From NCBI GenBank assembly GCA_964057225.1, contig OZ059899.1, forward strand, positions 13,834,501 to 13,898,500: DNA of 64,000 bases, in the 5' to 3' direction. The notes beneath the pieces were generated by a model. That model saw only the letters and a program-made list of their open reading frames with translations, ran no database searches and was not told where the DNA came from. The position numbers and the translations under genes were made by a program. This DNA comes from Auanema rhodensis. Its lineage: Eukaryota > Nematoda > Chromadorea > Rhabditida > Rhabditidae. Of this stretch, positions 18,047 to 30,614 are shown piece after piece. How positions within the stretch are numbered: the stretch's first letter is position 1; each line of letters begins with the position of its first letter.

Positions 18047-21000
18047 TTACACAAAATACTGTGAATATCTTACATCTTGAACAGCTGCTTGTAATTCGGT
18101 CAGAATATTAGCTGGAACCGGACCAACAGCAACATTGCCATTAAGAACAGTACTTGGTACTGCTGACATTTGATCTTTTGCTATATGAAGTTGTGTCAAA
18201 TCTGAGAAAATAGTTTCAGTATATGTTTCGAAAATGCTGTACCATTGCTGGCTGAGTTAGCATTTCCCACGTTTCCTAAACTGAAATGCTGGAAATTCTT
18301 ATCTGTTTCTAGCTTATTATTCGCAGGATATGGGGTTGTCGTTCTATATATAAATGGAGTGGTGCTTCCGGTTTGTAATCTGGTAGTTGGAGGTGTAGGA
18401 GGATTGGTTGGAGCATACGTCGATCGAGTAGCTACAGATTGAGCTGGGCCCAAGATTAAATTAGTTACGGGCTGCTTCGTTTCTGTAACCGCTTTTAATA
18501 TTTCCCATCCGGATTATTATATAAGTGTTGCATCACGCAATTAGTTGAGATTATGTGTTAGAATAGTCATAGATCAAACCATTATTGACATTTCCAAGAC
18601 TGAAATGCTGGAAACTTCCAGGGGCCATTGTTGTTTGAGATATAGGTGGGTAATGAGTAGATGTCATATAGGTAAAGCCAGCATTAGGTTTCTGATTAAC
18701 TGTCTTGTCTAAAAGAGATTACACTATGTGCTCACAAATGGTTACTCAAATAAAAGGTTGTAAAAGGAATAATTAAATGTGCATAATGAAAGTGATATAA
18801 ATGAGACAATTGGTAACCTTTCGTTTCTTGATTTCCCATACTGAAATGAACCATTGTTGTTGTTTCCATGGCAGGGGTTGGCGGGTAATGCGAAGACGTT
18901 TCATATTTGAAACCAGCAGGATCTCTCTGAAAACGAAACCTCAAATTCGATTTACATAACTGGCAGTATTTAACAGATTCTTTGGTCAGAAAGCGAAATT
19001 TTGAGAGCAAACGTAAATGAATCTAATTAAGCTGATCTTTGGTTATCGACAGATTCGAAATTTTTCTGAATTATCATGGGTTTTAGACATTTTTCTATTT
19101 GAACAAAGAACTCCAGATTCATAGAAGTTACATTTTCCGATGTTTTCATAGATTGGGGGATAATAGGAAGATTCTCTACCTGAACAGAAGAAATATTGGT
19201 TTGTCGTGCTGGGGTTTCAGTTTGAGTCATAGGGTAATGTGTTGAAGTACTATATGGGTACATAGTACCATTGTTGTTGGAAGTTGGTGGAGCAAATATG
19301 ATTTTTATAGCCTGAAAGCACAAATTATCTTTTGACCAGATAGAGGAATTTATCAAAAATTACCAGAGGAGGTGTTGTAGGTGGATAGTGTGTTGAAGTA
19401 GAGTACATGTAAGCTCCTACATTAGGCTGTTGTTGAGTAGATGGTTGATCATACTGGAAGGAAGCTGTAACCGGCCCTATAAGTTTCAGTTGTTTGTAGT
19501 GTTTCAAAGTAATTTCAATATACTATTGAATTGTGATAGTAGAAGATCTGCCGCCAAATTTCCGGAGATTACAGCACCATTCATCAATCCCATGGACTTA
19601 TTTGAGTATTCGGCAGAAGCAAAATGAACAGCCTGAAATCAAGAATGTTTTTTTTGAATCCGAAAGATGAAAACGGTTTTGTTTACTTTGCTTTCTGAGT
19701 GAACTCCGTTGAGGAACTGTAAAATGGACAAATCTCTCATAGGACCGAAAGCTCCGATCGAACCAAGTGCAGTGGGATCAGATGAAAAACGGACATCTCT
19801 GAAACAAATAATTTTCTAGTTACGATCTAATGATGTTATCTTACTTCACATCAAGTGGGCTGCTGCCTCCTCCCATAGCTTTGGCAATAACATCAATATA
19901 CAACTGATATCGTTGTCGTTCATCTTGTGGAGCATCAATGATGTGAGCAATACCCCAAAGGATGCCTGTCTTTTCCCGAGTTGAAACTTAAACGAAATAC
20001 AGTTTTGAAATGATTTTTTTTCTAAAACGAAATACCACATTCGCTGTCAGGAGTTACATCAAAGGTTGTCAACCAAGCAATTTTTTCTTTTGATGATGTA
20101 TAGATGACTTGTCCATTCCGATTTTGTGCTCTCCAGAAAGGAGTTGGGAATGTCATAGTAAAGTAGAAAGCATCACCTTTAGGACTGTATTTCTCTGTAA
20201 CAAGACGGGATAAGTTTATATTTTTACTATTGGCAGAGTAATACCGAGGAACGAGGAAAAAGATGAAGACAGGGTAGGTACTACTGTGATGTGGCCAGCC
20301 ACAGTTGGAGGTACTGTTACAAGAACTTGTTGAGCACGGAAACTGCCTGATGTAGTAGTGAGAACAGCAGGAGAAGCAGCTTAAATACATAAATTCAATG
20401 TGTTTAAGAATATTTGAATGATTTATAAAGAATGGTATAATGAAGATTACCGTGATTAATCGTCGTAACTTGTTGATTATACTCGATATGAATTCCATCG
20501 GCCATAGATCTATATGAAGTTTTTGAATATGTCTGCTAGTAAAGTCGAATGAATACCTTACTACGTTGTACATGCTACCAACTGCTAAATAAGAACTTCC
20601 ATGACCGAAATCCATCAAAAGATCGGATACTGATGACTGATCACTACCTGCTGTGAGTGATATGGTGAGAGGAGAAATCAAATTTTCAGGAGCATCATAC
20701 AACGTCTGCAACATACAACACTTGATTCATAACTTGTTCTACATTCTGGATTTAATGAGTACTACTTCTTCTTCTTCTTTTCTCATCGATGGTGTCACCA
20801 AAAATAAAAAATAGCGATACTTTCAGTAAATTTTTAAGGACAAAATAGGAAATGATAATGAAATTTGTCCCTATTTTAAGAGCTTTCATATGTATTATTC
20901 ATCATTTTCAGACATTTAGCATCATTTTTGAGTAATTTGACCTTTTAACACGCTGTATGCTATCAACAAGTTGTTTCATTCATATGATCAAAGATAAAAA

Positions 21001-24000
21001 AATAGTTGAAAAAATGTTTCATGAGGTAAAAAACTAGTTGAGATGATTGTACTAGTAAGCAGCAACATAGATGCTAGAACTGATTTTAGACATATTTCCT
21101 CGTTTTACTACTTGTAAGGATTATTAGTAAAAGCAAATAGAATTTCTCTTTTTGAATTTCAAGTGTATTTTTTGAAATTTGAGCTATGATTCAATCTACT
21201 CTAAGTCTATTTACATACGTTTCTGGCTCGTACTTTGAGATGACCTCTACGCTATTATTACGAGTAACGTTAATGAAATATTCGAATTTGCTTTGCAACG
21301 TTTGAAATAAGGATCTGCATTAATACCTGAAGCAAGCGATTCATGGATGCAGCTTCCCGATGACTCATTCCACTTGTAACTGTGAAATCTCCCACTGTCA
21401 TGTTTCCTAAACGCTCCGCATCTGGAGATTGCAAAACTTGACTAAAAGATGCTCCTGATGGAATGGATGATGTCCATGTTTGACGTTTTCTACAATAAAA
21501 ACTTTGTTTCAGATCAAATAGTTGCGCAAAACCTGCGGCGTATTCCTTCTACGAGAACGGTGTTCTGCCCGCACATGGCTTGCTTACACAACTGAATATT
21601 GTATTTCTTTGTCAACGATATGAGTTCTTCATGCTTAGGCGAGATGAATTGAGAACCTGAAATAAAAATTTTTACGTTTTGGAACCAAATATCCTGATAG
21701 ACCTAAGTCAAGCCATTCATCGCCTACATTAGTAGTAACGGTTCGTGCCCTAATTCTTCCACCAACCTAAGTATATCATAATTCACATATTACTATAAAG
21801 AAACAAAAAATGTTTCTATGCCAATTATACCTGTCCTCTTGCTTCTAAAATCAGTACTGAAGCACTTGGTTTTTCCTCAAGAATCTTTCTGGCAGCTGTT
21901 AATCCGGTTAAACCACCTCCCACAATCACAACATCATACACCTAAACGAGATATTGACAAAATAAAGAAATTCATAAATTATTTTCATTTACTAAAGACG
22001 TTTTCGGCATTTTTTTTTGAAAAATCAATAAATATTTGAATTCATTTATTTATTCTACTGAGCAATTAATTTTCCAATAATGTAGCATCTGACACGGTTG
22101 TATTTCTTAAAAGTAAGCTATTTCTTCAGTTTTTTCTGTATTCTCTCTAGCTAAACTTCAATTTTTTCATGATTATCAAGAGGGTTGCGTTATTTATTAA
22201 TTTTTTTTTGTTGCAAAGTTCTTTCTCGAGAAATGCGTATGTTCTATATTGTTTGCACTGAACTTGACTAGAAAGTGTTGGGTGGTTCAAATATTAAAAA
22301 GAATAAGATAAAGACAAGAAATGACAAAGTGCTTTATAATATTATTTTTAGCTTGAAAATTGATTAAGTAAGATTATTGAAGGATGGACCTGCATGCTGA
22401 GTGCTTCATAACTTCTTAAGCTATGTTTCATTTAGCAACGCCATCTCTATCGCATCTTTTGAATTATTCCCCCTCTCCTATCCCTCAAAAATTCGCTTAA
22501 TTGAAAACAATTTTTTGATTATTTGTGAACCGTGCTGCTCATAGATTATCTTTACCTTATACATTTCTTTGAATTTCGTTGTTTGATCAAAAATGTCTTG
22601 AAGATCAAAATGAAACTAGTTTACGGAAAATCTTGCAAGCTATTTGTGAAGTAATGGAGATGTTCGTGAAATTTTTTTAAAAAGAATTGTTTCACACGTT
22701 TTTGTACTTCCTGACTACAAACAAGCAGAGGCGAAAATGAAGACAGACTAGAGGGCATGTTAGATGAAGCTTCTGCTTGCTTCTGAATCATTGAATTGTT
22801 TGCCTTTGGCAAGTTTTTCCAATCTTCAAAAGAAACCGTCAAGGAGTTTGATGACACAACAACAGTTAGATGGAAGAAAATGAAAATGAAAAACGATTTT
22901 CGTCCTTTTGTCTGTGTCTTTGCCATTATAATTCCTATTCAGTAAGAGTTCGGAACTCATGTCTCCTTCTCTCTATACTCGTCTGAAACATACCGGCGGT
23001 TCAAAATCAAAAAAAAACAAAAAAAGGGTTTTCCAAACAGGCAGAACGAAATAGACTAAGAGGAATAGAGATGAAGGTAGAGAAAGAGAGAGAGAGAGGG
23101 GAGAGATGTTGCTTGCAATGCGCTCATCTTCACCTTTCCTTGTCTACTCTCCTCACTGGTGAATCTTGAAAAAAGTCAGCACTACAAGGCCGGTTGTTGC
23201 TAGTTTTTTGAGATCATAGTAGCCGAGCTTTTTTCTTGCATCAGATGCCTCGGAAGCAGCATTTCAATGAAAAGGATGTATAGCGAATGAAAAGCACATT
23301 ATTCTAAAAGTACACATATGTTTCACTTTTCCGGATACCGGAAACTTCCGCGCACAGCTGTGTGAACATCTACTGCTAAAGTTCATTTCTCTTCAAATAT
23401 GTTTTGATGTTGATTAGGTCAATAACTTTGAAATTATGAGACAAATTGTTATTCGAAACTTCCCCAACCACCCTTCTAAGCTGCTCTCCGATCCCCGCTA
23501 TCGTCAGCAGTCAGCTTGAACCGGAAGACCAATAAGACGATCAATCTTTTTTCCAAAAATAAGCATGCGTATGATTATAATCTGATGTCTTGAATGATTT
23601 ACACCAGTCAACAAACGATAACAAAAGTTCTTTTGAATATATTGAGATGAAAGCTGGTAGTACTAGGTATTGTGTAAAAGATAAAACTTTGAAAAAACAG
23701 CTAGGAATACCATTGGTTTTGAATAAACAAATGGTTAAGCTTGATCTATTTTTGAACTTTTAAAAGATTAACAGTCTCGACTTCTATTTACAGCACAACG
23801 ATGTACGGTTTCTTTGATACTATAGGTAGTAATCTAACAAGTTTTCCGAAAAAAGATTCCAAAGCAAAAAAAATGAAATAGTTATGTCAATAGTAGAGTA
23901 TTCAACTCGTCGTTTCAACAGTTTAGATATATGTATATGTACAAATACTTACAAACTTATACTATACAAACCATGCTCTAACATTAAGTTTTAGGTTTAA

Positions 24001-24139
24001 AATTATATTTTCGTCTTCGATACAGTTATAGAATCTCAAGAAATACCTTTTGTTGACTAAATTCTTCTTCATTAGTTATGTTGAATGAATTCTGTGCTTG
24101 AACGACAATAGTCAACAATGCCAATAGCCATAACCGCAT
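18047..24139 (-). CDS. Secreted flavin amine oxidase with repeated C-terminal tail
   Basis: Member of the FAD-dependent amine oxidase family (monoamine or polyamine oxidase type). Exon 1 (24047-24139) encodes a signal peptide 'MRLWLLALLTIVVQAQ'; a 2.1-kb intron separates it from exon 2 (from 21941), which opens with the FAD-binding fold 'VYDVVIVGGGLTGLTAA', then 'VLILEARGQVGGRI'. The oxidase core ends near 19535 with 'EYSNKSMGLMNGAVISG', equivalent to the final FAD-contact helix of the family. The five or so exons beyond it form a Tyr/Pro/Thr-rich tail absent from ordinary amine oxidases; the stop is at 18047-18049. The signal peptide points to the secretory pathway, unlike mitochondrial MAO. 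Substrate unknown. Confidence 0.85.
18243..19480 (-). repeat. Exon-repeated tail motifs of the amine oxidase
   Basis: Five consecutive exons carry variants of one motif: 'YMYSTSTHYPPTTPP', 'MYPYSTSTHYP', 'YETSSHYPPTPA', 'YMTSTHYPPIS' and 'IYRTTTPYPAN'. The last three are followed by a second motif: 'MVHFSMGN', 'FQHFSLGN', 'FQHFSLGN'. The repeat follows exon borders, so it grew by exon duplication. Role unknown; Tyr/Pro-rich repeats in secreted proteins often serve in cross-linking or adhesion, which is inference here. Confidence 0.8.
22621..22926 (-). CDS. Nested ORF, possible small secreted protein
   Basis: A 101-residue single-exon frame inside intron 1 of the amine oxidase gene, same strand. 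It begins with a basic then hydrophobic stretch ('KSFFIFIFFHLTVVVSS') that reads as a signal peptide, followed by a polar part with one cysteine. No family recognised. It could be an alternative first exon, an independent nested gene, or a chance frame. Confidence 0.35.
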   Translation of the reverse strand: MAKTQTKGRKSFFIFIFFHLTVVVSSNSLTVSFEDWKNLPKANNSMIQKQAEASSNMPSSLSSFSPLLVCSQEVQKRVKQFFLKKFHEHLHYFTNSLQDFP

Positions 24140-26715
24140 ATTGCTGAAACATGCTTAACATGATAACGGAACATGTGCAATGATTTAGATTGATGAGACG
24201 AAAAATGGAAAAAAAAACTTAAACAACATGCTTTCAACGGATCATAATTATTTTGAAAATGAAGAATCTAAAAACAAAACAAAAAGGTTTTGTATAGCAA
24301 ATTCGAATAACGAGAGCATTAGAGATTGAGAGAGAGAGGGAGAGGGAGAGAGAAAGAGAGAGAGAAAGATAGTAGCGGATGAAGGTGTGGACAGGGGGTA
24401 CCTCGTAATAACGGATTTGAGCATTGTCTCTCCAGATTTTGCTTCATAGAGTGAAATACGTATCGGATTTAAAGCAAACATAAGAAAAGACAACGTCAAT
24501 TTTTTATAAATATAGAATAAGCTTTTATGATACTTGAACGAACCTCAAAGATATTATATTAGTACGAAGAATTGTATCAGAACATGAAAAACTTTAAAGC
24601 TTGATGATCTCTCGTAAGGGAAAAAAGAGGTGTCTCCGATATTTTCCGGATAAAAGAAATTGAAATTGAAACGCATGTTACGATTCAAATGCATATCCAG
24701 ATAAGCCGGTTTTATGAGATATAGGTTTTTTGATCGAAATTGGAAAAAAACAGAAGAAAAAACTGAGGAAATTAATTGAATATCCATTTGGGAGGTTGGT
24801 TGAAGATCAAGAACTTAATCGAGTTCATGATATAAGCATTGAAGATGTAACAGCACAGCAATAGACAAGTTCTACATGTAGACTAAGAGGTTAGAGAATA
24901 GTTCAGAAGTAAGAGAATGCAAATTTATTGAAAAAAAATAATTTTAGTTGTTCATAAGCATCTTTGAAGCTATTATCAAGCATAGTTCACAAGACGGTTT
25001 TCTTGATTCGGTTCCGGTTTAGAAAGAGAAACGATTCTGACGATATTACATGGAGGGAAGTGGAGAAATTAAGAGTGAAGAACAGAAGAAATAACAATGC
25101 GCACAGAGAGAATAGGAAGAAAAGCGTTGAGCATTGAGAAGACAGATAGAAAATGACCGATTAGGTAGCCAATTTGCAAACATTGCCGGCGGGATAAGCC
25201 AATATTTGTGCGTAGAAGCTATCCAAAGGCTTCAGCATTTTTTCATGTAATGCAAGTCATAACGTCATCTGCCAAAACGGATTACAAAACATATCATGAT
25301 GCATCTTCAATCACTTTAGTAGATGTATAACAGTCTATGAGAGAAATGAAAGAGTATTTCAGGTTACACAAACGGCTGCTAAGCTTCTTGTGCTGTTGCG
25401 CATGTCTGAGAGAGAGAGAGAGAGATGAGGTAAATGCGAAAGCAACTGTAGGTGATATGATGATGACTGCTGTGGATAGCCAGCTCACCATACCTCAGTT
25501 ATGTCGAATTCAACAATGAGTGTCAGAATCACAATTTGAGGAAGAGTTAGAGAAGGACAAGAAGCTGAATAGAATGCGAACGAGTCTCCGCCTACTGAAT
25601 TTGAGTGAAAAGTTTGTATTGCAAAAGCCACACAAAGAGTTCAGGTGGGCATTTACTATACGTCTATGCTCCGCCTATTGCTTTTTTCTCACTAAACAAC
25701 GTATATCTAAATCAAATATAGTAAATACATGGATTATTATAACAGTGTTGAATTGTCAAAATTTGATTTGAGTGGGCTTCGTTTATAAGAAATCTTACGA
25801 TTCTTAAGGTTTGTTTGTAAAACAACATCAGCGAGTCAATTGTTGCGGAAACTGATGTTATCTCTCGAAAAAATTAAAGTTTTTGAGACAAAAAACTTCA
25901 AAACTGAAATTATTTCATCTTTGAACTGCTTAACAAATTTTTTGGTCAAAATGGTAAATGCTAAGCTAAGAAGAACCTATTGTTGATATACCATGCTGCT
26001 GCTTCATATCACTTGTCATCGTCTTACTTGCTAACTATGAGTAATATTTCAAATATTTTAATGATTTTACGCATTTCAATCAACAAAATTTAAAATTTTC
26101 TCAGAATTCCTGCGTCATTCTAGTGGTTTTTGCTGAAAAAATGAAAATTTTAAATGGATGATCAACCGTTTAACCTGTCTGTTCAATCACAAATGAAATA
26201 TAGAATTTAAATATTTGAAATTCTATTTCATAGTTCAAAACTATTTTTGACTGTAATGAATTCTATATCTGTAAGTTATTAGAAGAATAAAAGTAAAAAG
26301 AAGAAGAATGAAGAAGAAGAAAGGAAAAAGAGATTTTAACGGTAAAATCTGTAATTTGGCAATTTCCGTATAATACATATTGTTTGAGAGAGAGGAGAGG
26401 AGAGGAGGTGGAAGGGGGGGGGGAAACTTCCGATTTTCAACATATGAATAAGAAGATTGATTTTTGAAACTTGGTGATGTAAATGTAAAAATAAAGAAGA
26501 AAAATATGAAAATTATTAAAAGAAAAAGAAAAAAAATTCATATGAACCCGTTGTTACGCTGAAAAGAAATAAAAAGAAAAATTCGTATGTTGTTTCTATG
26601 AAACTGTTTTATTATTTTAATAATTCTTTAGATATACATATATTTTATTTATTTCTTTATAAGTTTTCTAAAATATTAATTATAAAACGATAATAAACAA
26701 GGAAATATGTTATAG
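24140..26715 (-). other. Intergenic region, purine-rich tracts
   Basis: Probable promoter region of the amine oxidase gene. Contains GA-rich tracts (about 24323-24372 and 25408-25424). Two + strand frames in the same phase, 25337-25519 and 25520-25771, are separated by one TGA and look partly coding, but their Glu/Lys/Arg content may only reflect the purine-rich DNA. No recognised gene. Confidence 0.4.
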
Positions 26716-27408
26716 TTAACAATGAAATGTGCCTGAAGTCATGTCCTCTGTGCTATAGGATTGCTGAAACTGATGATGTTCATCATAATCTAATGATTTG
26801 AGGGGCGAAAACTTCTTCTTTTTTGGCTGTTCTTGAAGAATCTAAGAAGGGGTGTGGTGGTTGAAAATGAGTAAAGATATAGTTCTCCCTCATATTACCT
26901 TAAACAATTCAAATTTATGATATAACATTAATTCGTTGAAGAAGATGAAGTTGGGGGTCGAATGTATGGAATGTCATGACATCACTACTTTCTCATGCTT
27001 CTTATCACATTACTTAGTCAGGTAATTTCTATTTTCATATATTTTAAAATTAAAAAAAAACCTTTTTTCAGAAGAAATGGGTCTAAGTTTCATATTTATA
27101 TTCAAATTTATATGATGTACTTTAATTTAATTGGATATTTAGACAAATTTAACAACATTCTCTTTCATTTTTCATAAATGAATCATCAAATGTACCCTCT
27201 CTACTTCTTCTTCTTTTTCTCTTTCTTCTTCAAACCCCTGAGAATAACCTGTTTGAATTGAGTTTGAATGGCTGTAAGATTGCAAACGACAGACGAGACA
27301 GAGATAGAAGTTTCACGTACATTCACGTGGTAACGATGCTTGATCGAATGAATTTTCAATTTTTCATCAGATGATGTGAAGTGAGTTGAAGTCTCATAAG
27401 CTTGAAAC
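26716..27408 (-). CDS. 3' exons of an unrecognised gene
   Basis: Two minus-strand exons join in frame. The first (27249-27408) encodes 53 residues including 'AYETSTHFTSSDEKLKIH' and 'NLTAIQTQFKQ' and ends at a CAG|GT donor. The last (26716-26841) starts after cttcttag, continues with 'ILQEQPKKKKFSPLKSL' and ends '...SGTFHC' with TAA. The join reads naturally, and the second exon has a possible nuclear localisation run (PKKKK). No family recognised. Upstream exons are uncertain; candidates lie at 28275-29084. Neither exon has its own ATG start, so this is a partial model. Confidence 0.45.
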
Positions 27409-28274
27409 CTGAACTCATCTACTATGTATAGTAGAAGACAAAAAGAAATATGGATGAATGGAGAGGTGGGGGGTCAGCAGAAGAGTACAAGCAGGCACAT
27501 ACTTCAGGCTACTTCTCTGCTTCATCCTTCATTACTGGCAGAAATGAAGCAATATGATTAGAGATCAATTTATGCAGCTTGTATGTCCTTGCTGTAACGT
27601 TTTCTGATTTTTTTTTTGCTTTCGCAACCAAATTCTCTTTATATATTTTCTTTTATTGAAAGAATTTCAATGAATTGAAGACCATCATCATCATCATCAT
27701 CATCATTACATGTTCATTAGATCATCTCTCTATGTATAGATAATTACAATCAGAATATATAATGACTAACGATAAGGATGAGTAATCAGATGAGAGACAA
27801 TCCGGCTTTATAACATACACACATACATCTCTAGCTTAATGGCCTTGATTCACCTCTTTTGCAAGTATATACATGTATATATCTGACGTCATTAAGGTAC
27901 TTTTGCGTTTAAAAGTCAGTTTGGACAGTCAATCAGTTAGTCAGGCCATCAGTCCGCTAGTCCGTTCTGCCAGTTCAATCAGTTTAGTCAGATGATCAGT
28001 AATGCTTATTTCAATTTTTTTTCTTTAATACTCACGTGTTAATAGTTCTATTTATATTCTCATCATCAACTAAAAGACTGAGTTTATAATTCTCAATGAA
28101 GCATTTATGATTTTATTTTGTTCCAAATTTGGAAAATTCCCGCCAACTTACGACGGAAAAAAACAAAAAAAAAACCAAAGAAGAAGAAGAAAAGTTTTCT
28201 TTTCATGCCGTTCCTGGAGGTGGAGATCCCCTAAGAGAAGAAGTTGGCTGACAAACGAACGCTTGGTACTTTAC

Positions 28275-29084
28275 CTGTTCGGCTATAGTCTCCACACCAT
28301 TATCAGCTTCAGATCGGGAACACTATTTCGAAAATTTTCGATTTTTCTTCTTTCACAAGTCAGTTAGACAGATCACATCGACGTCATCTAAGCAGCTCAT
28401 TCTATATACATACATACGTTTTCTTCGCTATTGTTTCATATTTGCAGCCTTGGGTTGTAAATATTTTTGACCAATATGGTAGCAAAGACAAATCATTGAA
28501 ATCACAACTTTTCGCTATCTGCATCGTCCTTTTCATTGTTTGTATGTCGTCGTCTTTTCATCATCGTTGTCGATACCTTCTTAGTCTTCCGGAATTTAGT
28601 TTCAACACACACACAATCCAGTCAAGAAGTGTGTAAAACTTGCCAAAGACTTTCATGTTTCCAATGTTTTTTCAATAGCTATTAAAGGGAACGTTTTTGA
28701 TACAATAGACCCTGATGACCAGTCAGTCAACCTCCAACCTTTCATAATATCACACAAGGGCTTTGTCATGTATCATCATGAAACCCTCCTGAATCTCCTC
28801 CATCTTCTCTTCATACAGCTTTTCTCTATGAAATTGAAATTTAAGCTTAATTGATTCAAAAATTCCAATTTTTCCCTTCTCTTTCGCAATCGTGTCAGAG
28901 ATTACACACAGACAGAACTACTGAAAGTGACTACACATCTTCATCTTAGGCTATGTCCTGGCTACGTCCCTCTGTCGTCGTTGTCGTCGACGATTTGGAA
29001 CATTCAGCATTCACAATGTCTACTTGCCACCATTAGATCAGTTGACGATGGCCGTTCCAGCTTTCTTCGTTCCACATATGTCAT
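28275..29084 (-). other. Candidate upstream exons of the minus-strand gene
   Basis: Three short minus-strand stretches look coding and have splice-like edges: 29031-29084 starting with ATG ('MTYVERRKLERPSSTDL'), about 28756-28821 ('KLYEEKMEEIQEGFMM'), and 28275-28322 ('CSRSEADNGVETIAEQ', with a strong CAG|GTAAAG donor). I could not connect all phases to the exon at 27408, so at least one exon is missing or misplaced. Confidence 0.3.
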
Positions 29085-30614
29085 TTGAAACCTTTTTTTC
29101 ATCAGAGTTCCAAACAATTACTATTCATCGATGTTTTTTTTTAATCAAAAAATACGATTTTTCTCAATATCATACGTGCAAAACTGCTACTCTTGTCAGT
29201 TTAGAATACATTACGAGTTTTGGCTTGTAAAAAGTGATAAGAGACTGATTATTACTATATCATCTAGTTAACGTAACTTTCATTTTATTTGTGACTTTGA
29301 TGACAAAAAAAATATTGTTCTTCTATACTTTTTCTCGATAATTCATCTTTTCTTAGAACCATCACACTGTTTCTCACTATCACAAGTCGACCACATCATC
29401 TTTCAACTGAAAAATTGAACAATTTGAGAGAAATTAGGGGAAACTTAAAGACATTCACGCGCATTCCACACATTTTTCAACAACACACGACCAATTTTTT
29501 TTCCAACAATTGTTCCATTTGACAGTTTTCAAACGCTTGCCTTAGGGTGCCTAGCGTTACCAATTATTAACTTGCAGCATTACCGATTATTAAACCAATC
29601 GTCAATACAGTTCCTACGTTCCTCTTTATTTCTACGTTACAGAACAATGAGAGAGACAAATGAATGAGAGATAGAGGAAATGAGGGAGAGAGAGAGAGAA
29701 TGAGAAAAAAAGTCAAAGAGGGAGAATGAAAGAAAAATGAAAAGTTAAAGAGAGAAAAGAGAGATAGCAAATGATCCTGAGAATGAGAGTGAAGGAACAG
29801 GAGAAATGGGAGGGTAGATCGACTGTCCATCAACTGCCTTCGGGGTTTTTTGACCGTAAAAGGGAAACTAATTCCGTTTTCGCTTTTACCGGGGCATGTG
29901 TATGATATGCCAGCAGTACAACATGCCTGTAAAGCTATATTTGCCTATACGTCACCATTGTTCCTCATACTGTTTCAGTTCAATTGCAATGTAACTGAGA
30001 TAACTCCCTATCTTTCTTCTCTCTCTCTCTCTCTCTTTCTTTCAATCTCATTCTTCTGTAACAATGTTTCAACTTTACTTCATTCTTTGAACATTCCATA
30101 TCGTCCTGCAGCCTATTTCCTTCTTATTAGAACCATTTCTTTGAAATTCTTTTAAAATCCTTCAGAGCTTTTATTAATATCTTCAAATAACTCCGCTGTT
30201 CCAAAATTATTGAAAGTGCAAGGTCATCTTCGGTCGTTGTTGTGTCTTCTTAGGGGGGCTTCTTCTGGGTCAAACCGTCATCAGTGACATGATGATTTCA
30301 ATTCTAACTTATCACCTTCATTTCTCTAAACTATTTATTTCATTTTTTATTGTTTTTCTGCCTAAAAAAAAACTTTTTTCGTATTTTTTCTTTGGGAAAT
30401 CCTTGTAAATGATCTTCTGACTGATACTTCATTTCGGCTAGTTCTATTTATATTCATTATTGAACATTTAGCTATTATCTTTCCATTTTTCTATTGCCAA
30501 TTAAAACATTTTGAACTTGATATACTACATTCAGATTAGATTTGTCATTGGTGAGCTCTCGACTTCGTCATCCTTTCCTGACACGTGTGCCGATCACGTC
30601 AGTTTCTACTCATA
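29085..30614. other. Intergenic region
   Basis: AT-rich with GA tracts (29680-29762) and a CT tract (30019-30037). No gene recognised. Just upstream of the saposin-like gene are two further CACGT motifs (near 30580 and 30595). Confidence 0.4.

Noticed and set aside
25337-25771. Two same-phase + strand frames separated by a single TGA, possible recoding site
   Set aside because: The protein-like look follows from purine-rich DNA; no splice sites, homology or downstream element support a gene or stop readthrough.
28107-28367. 86-residue + strand frame with Lys/Arg run
   Set aside because: The run is an A/G-rich tract and the minus strand here carries a better exon candidate.
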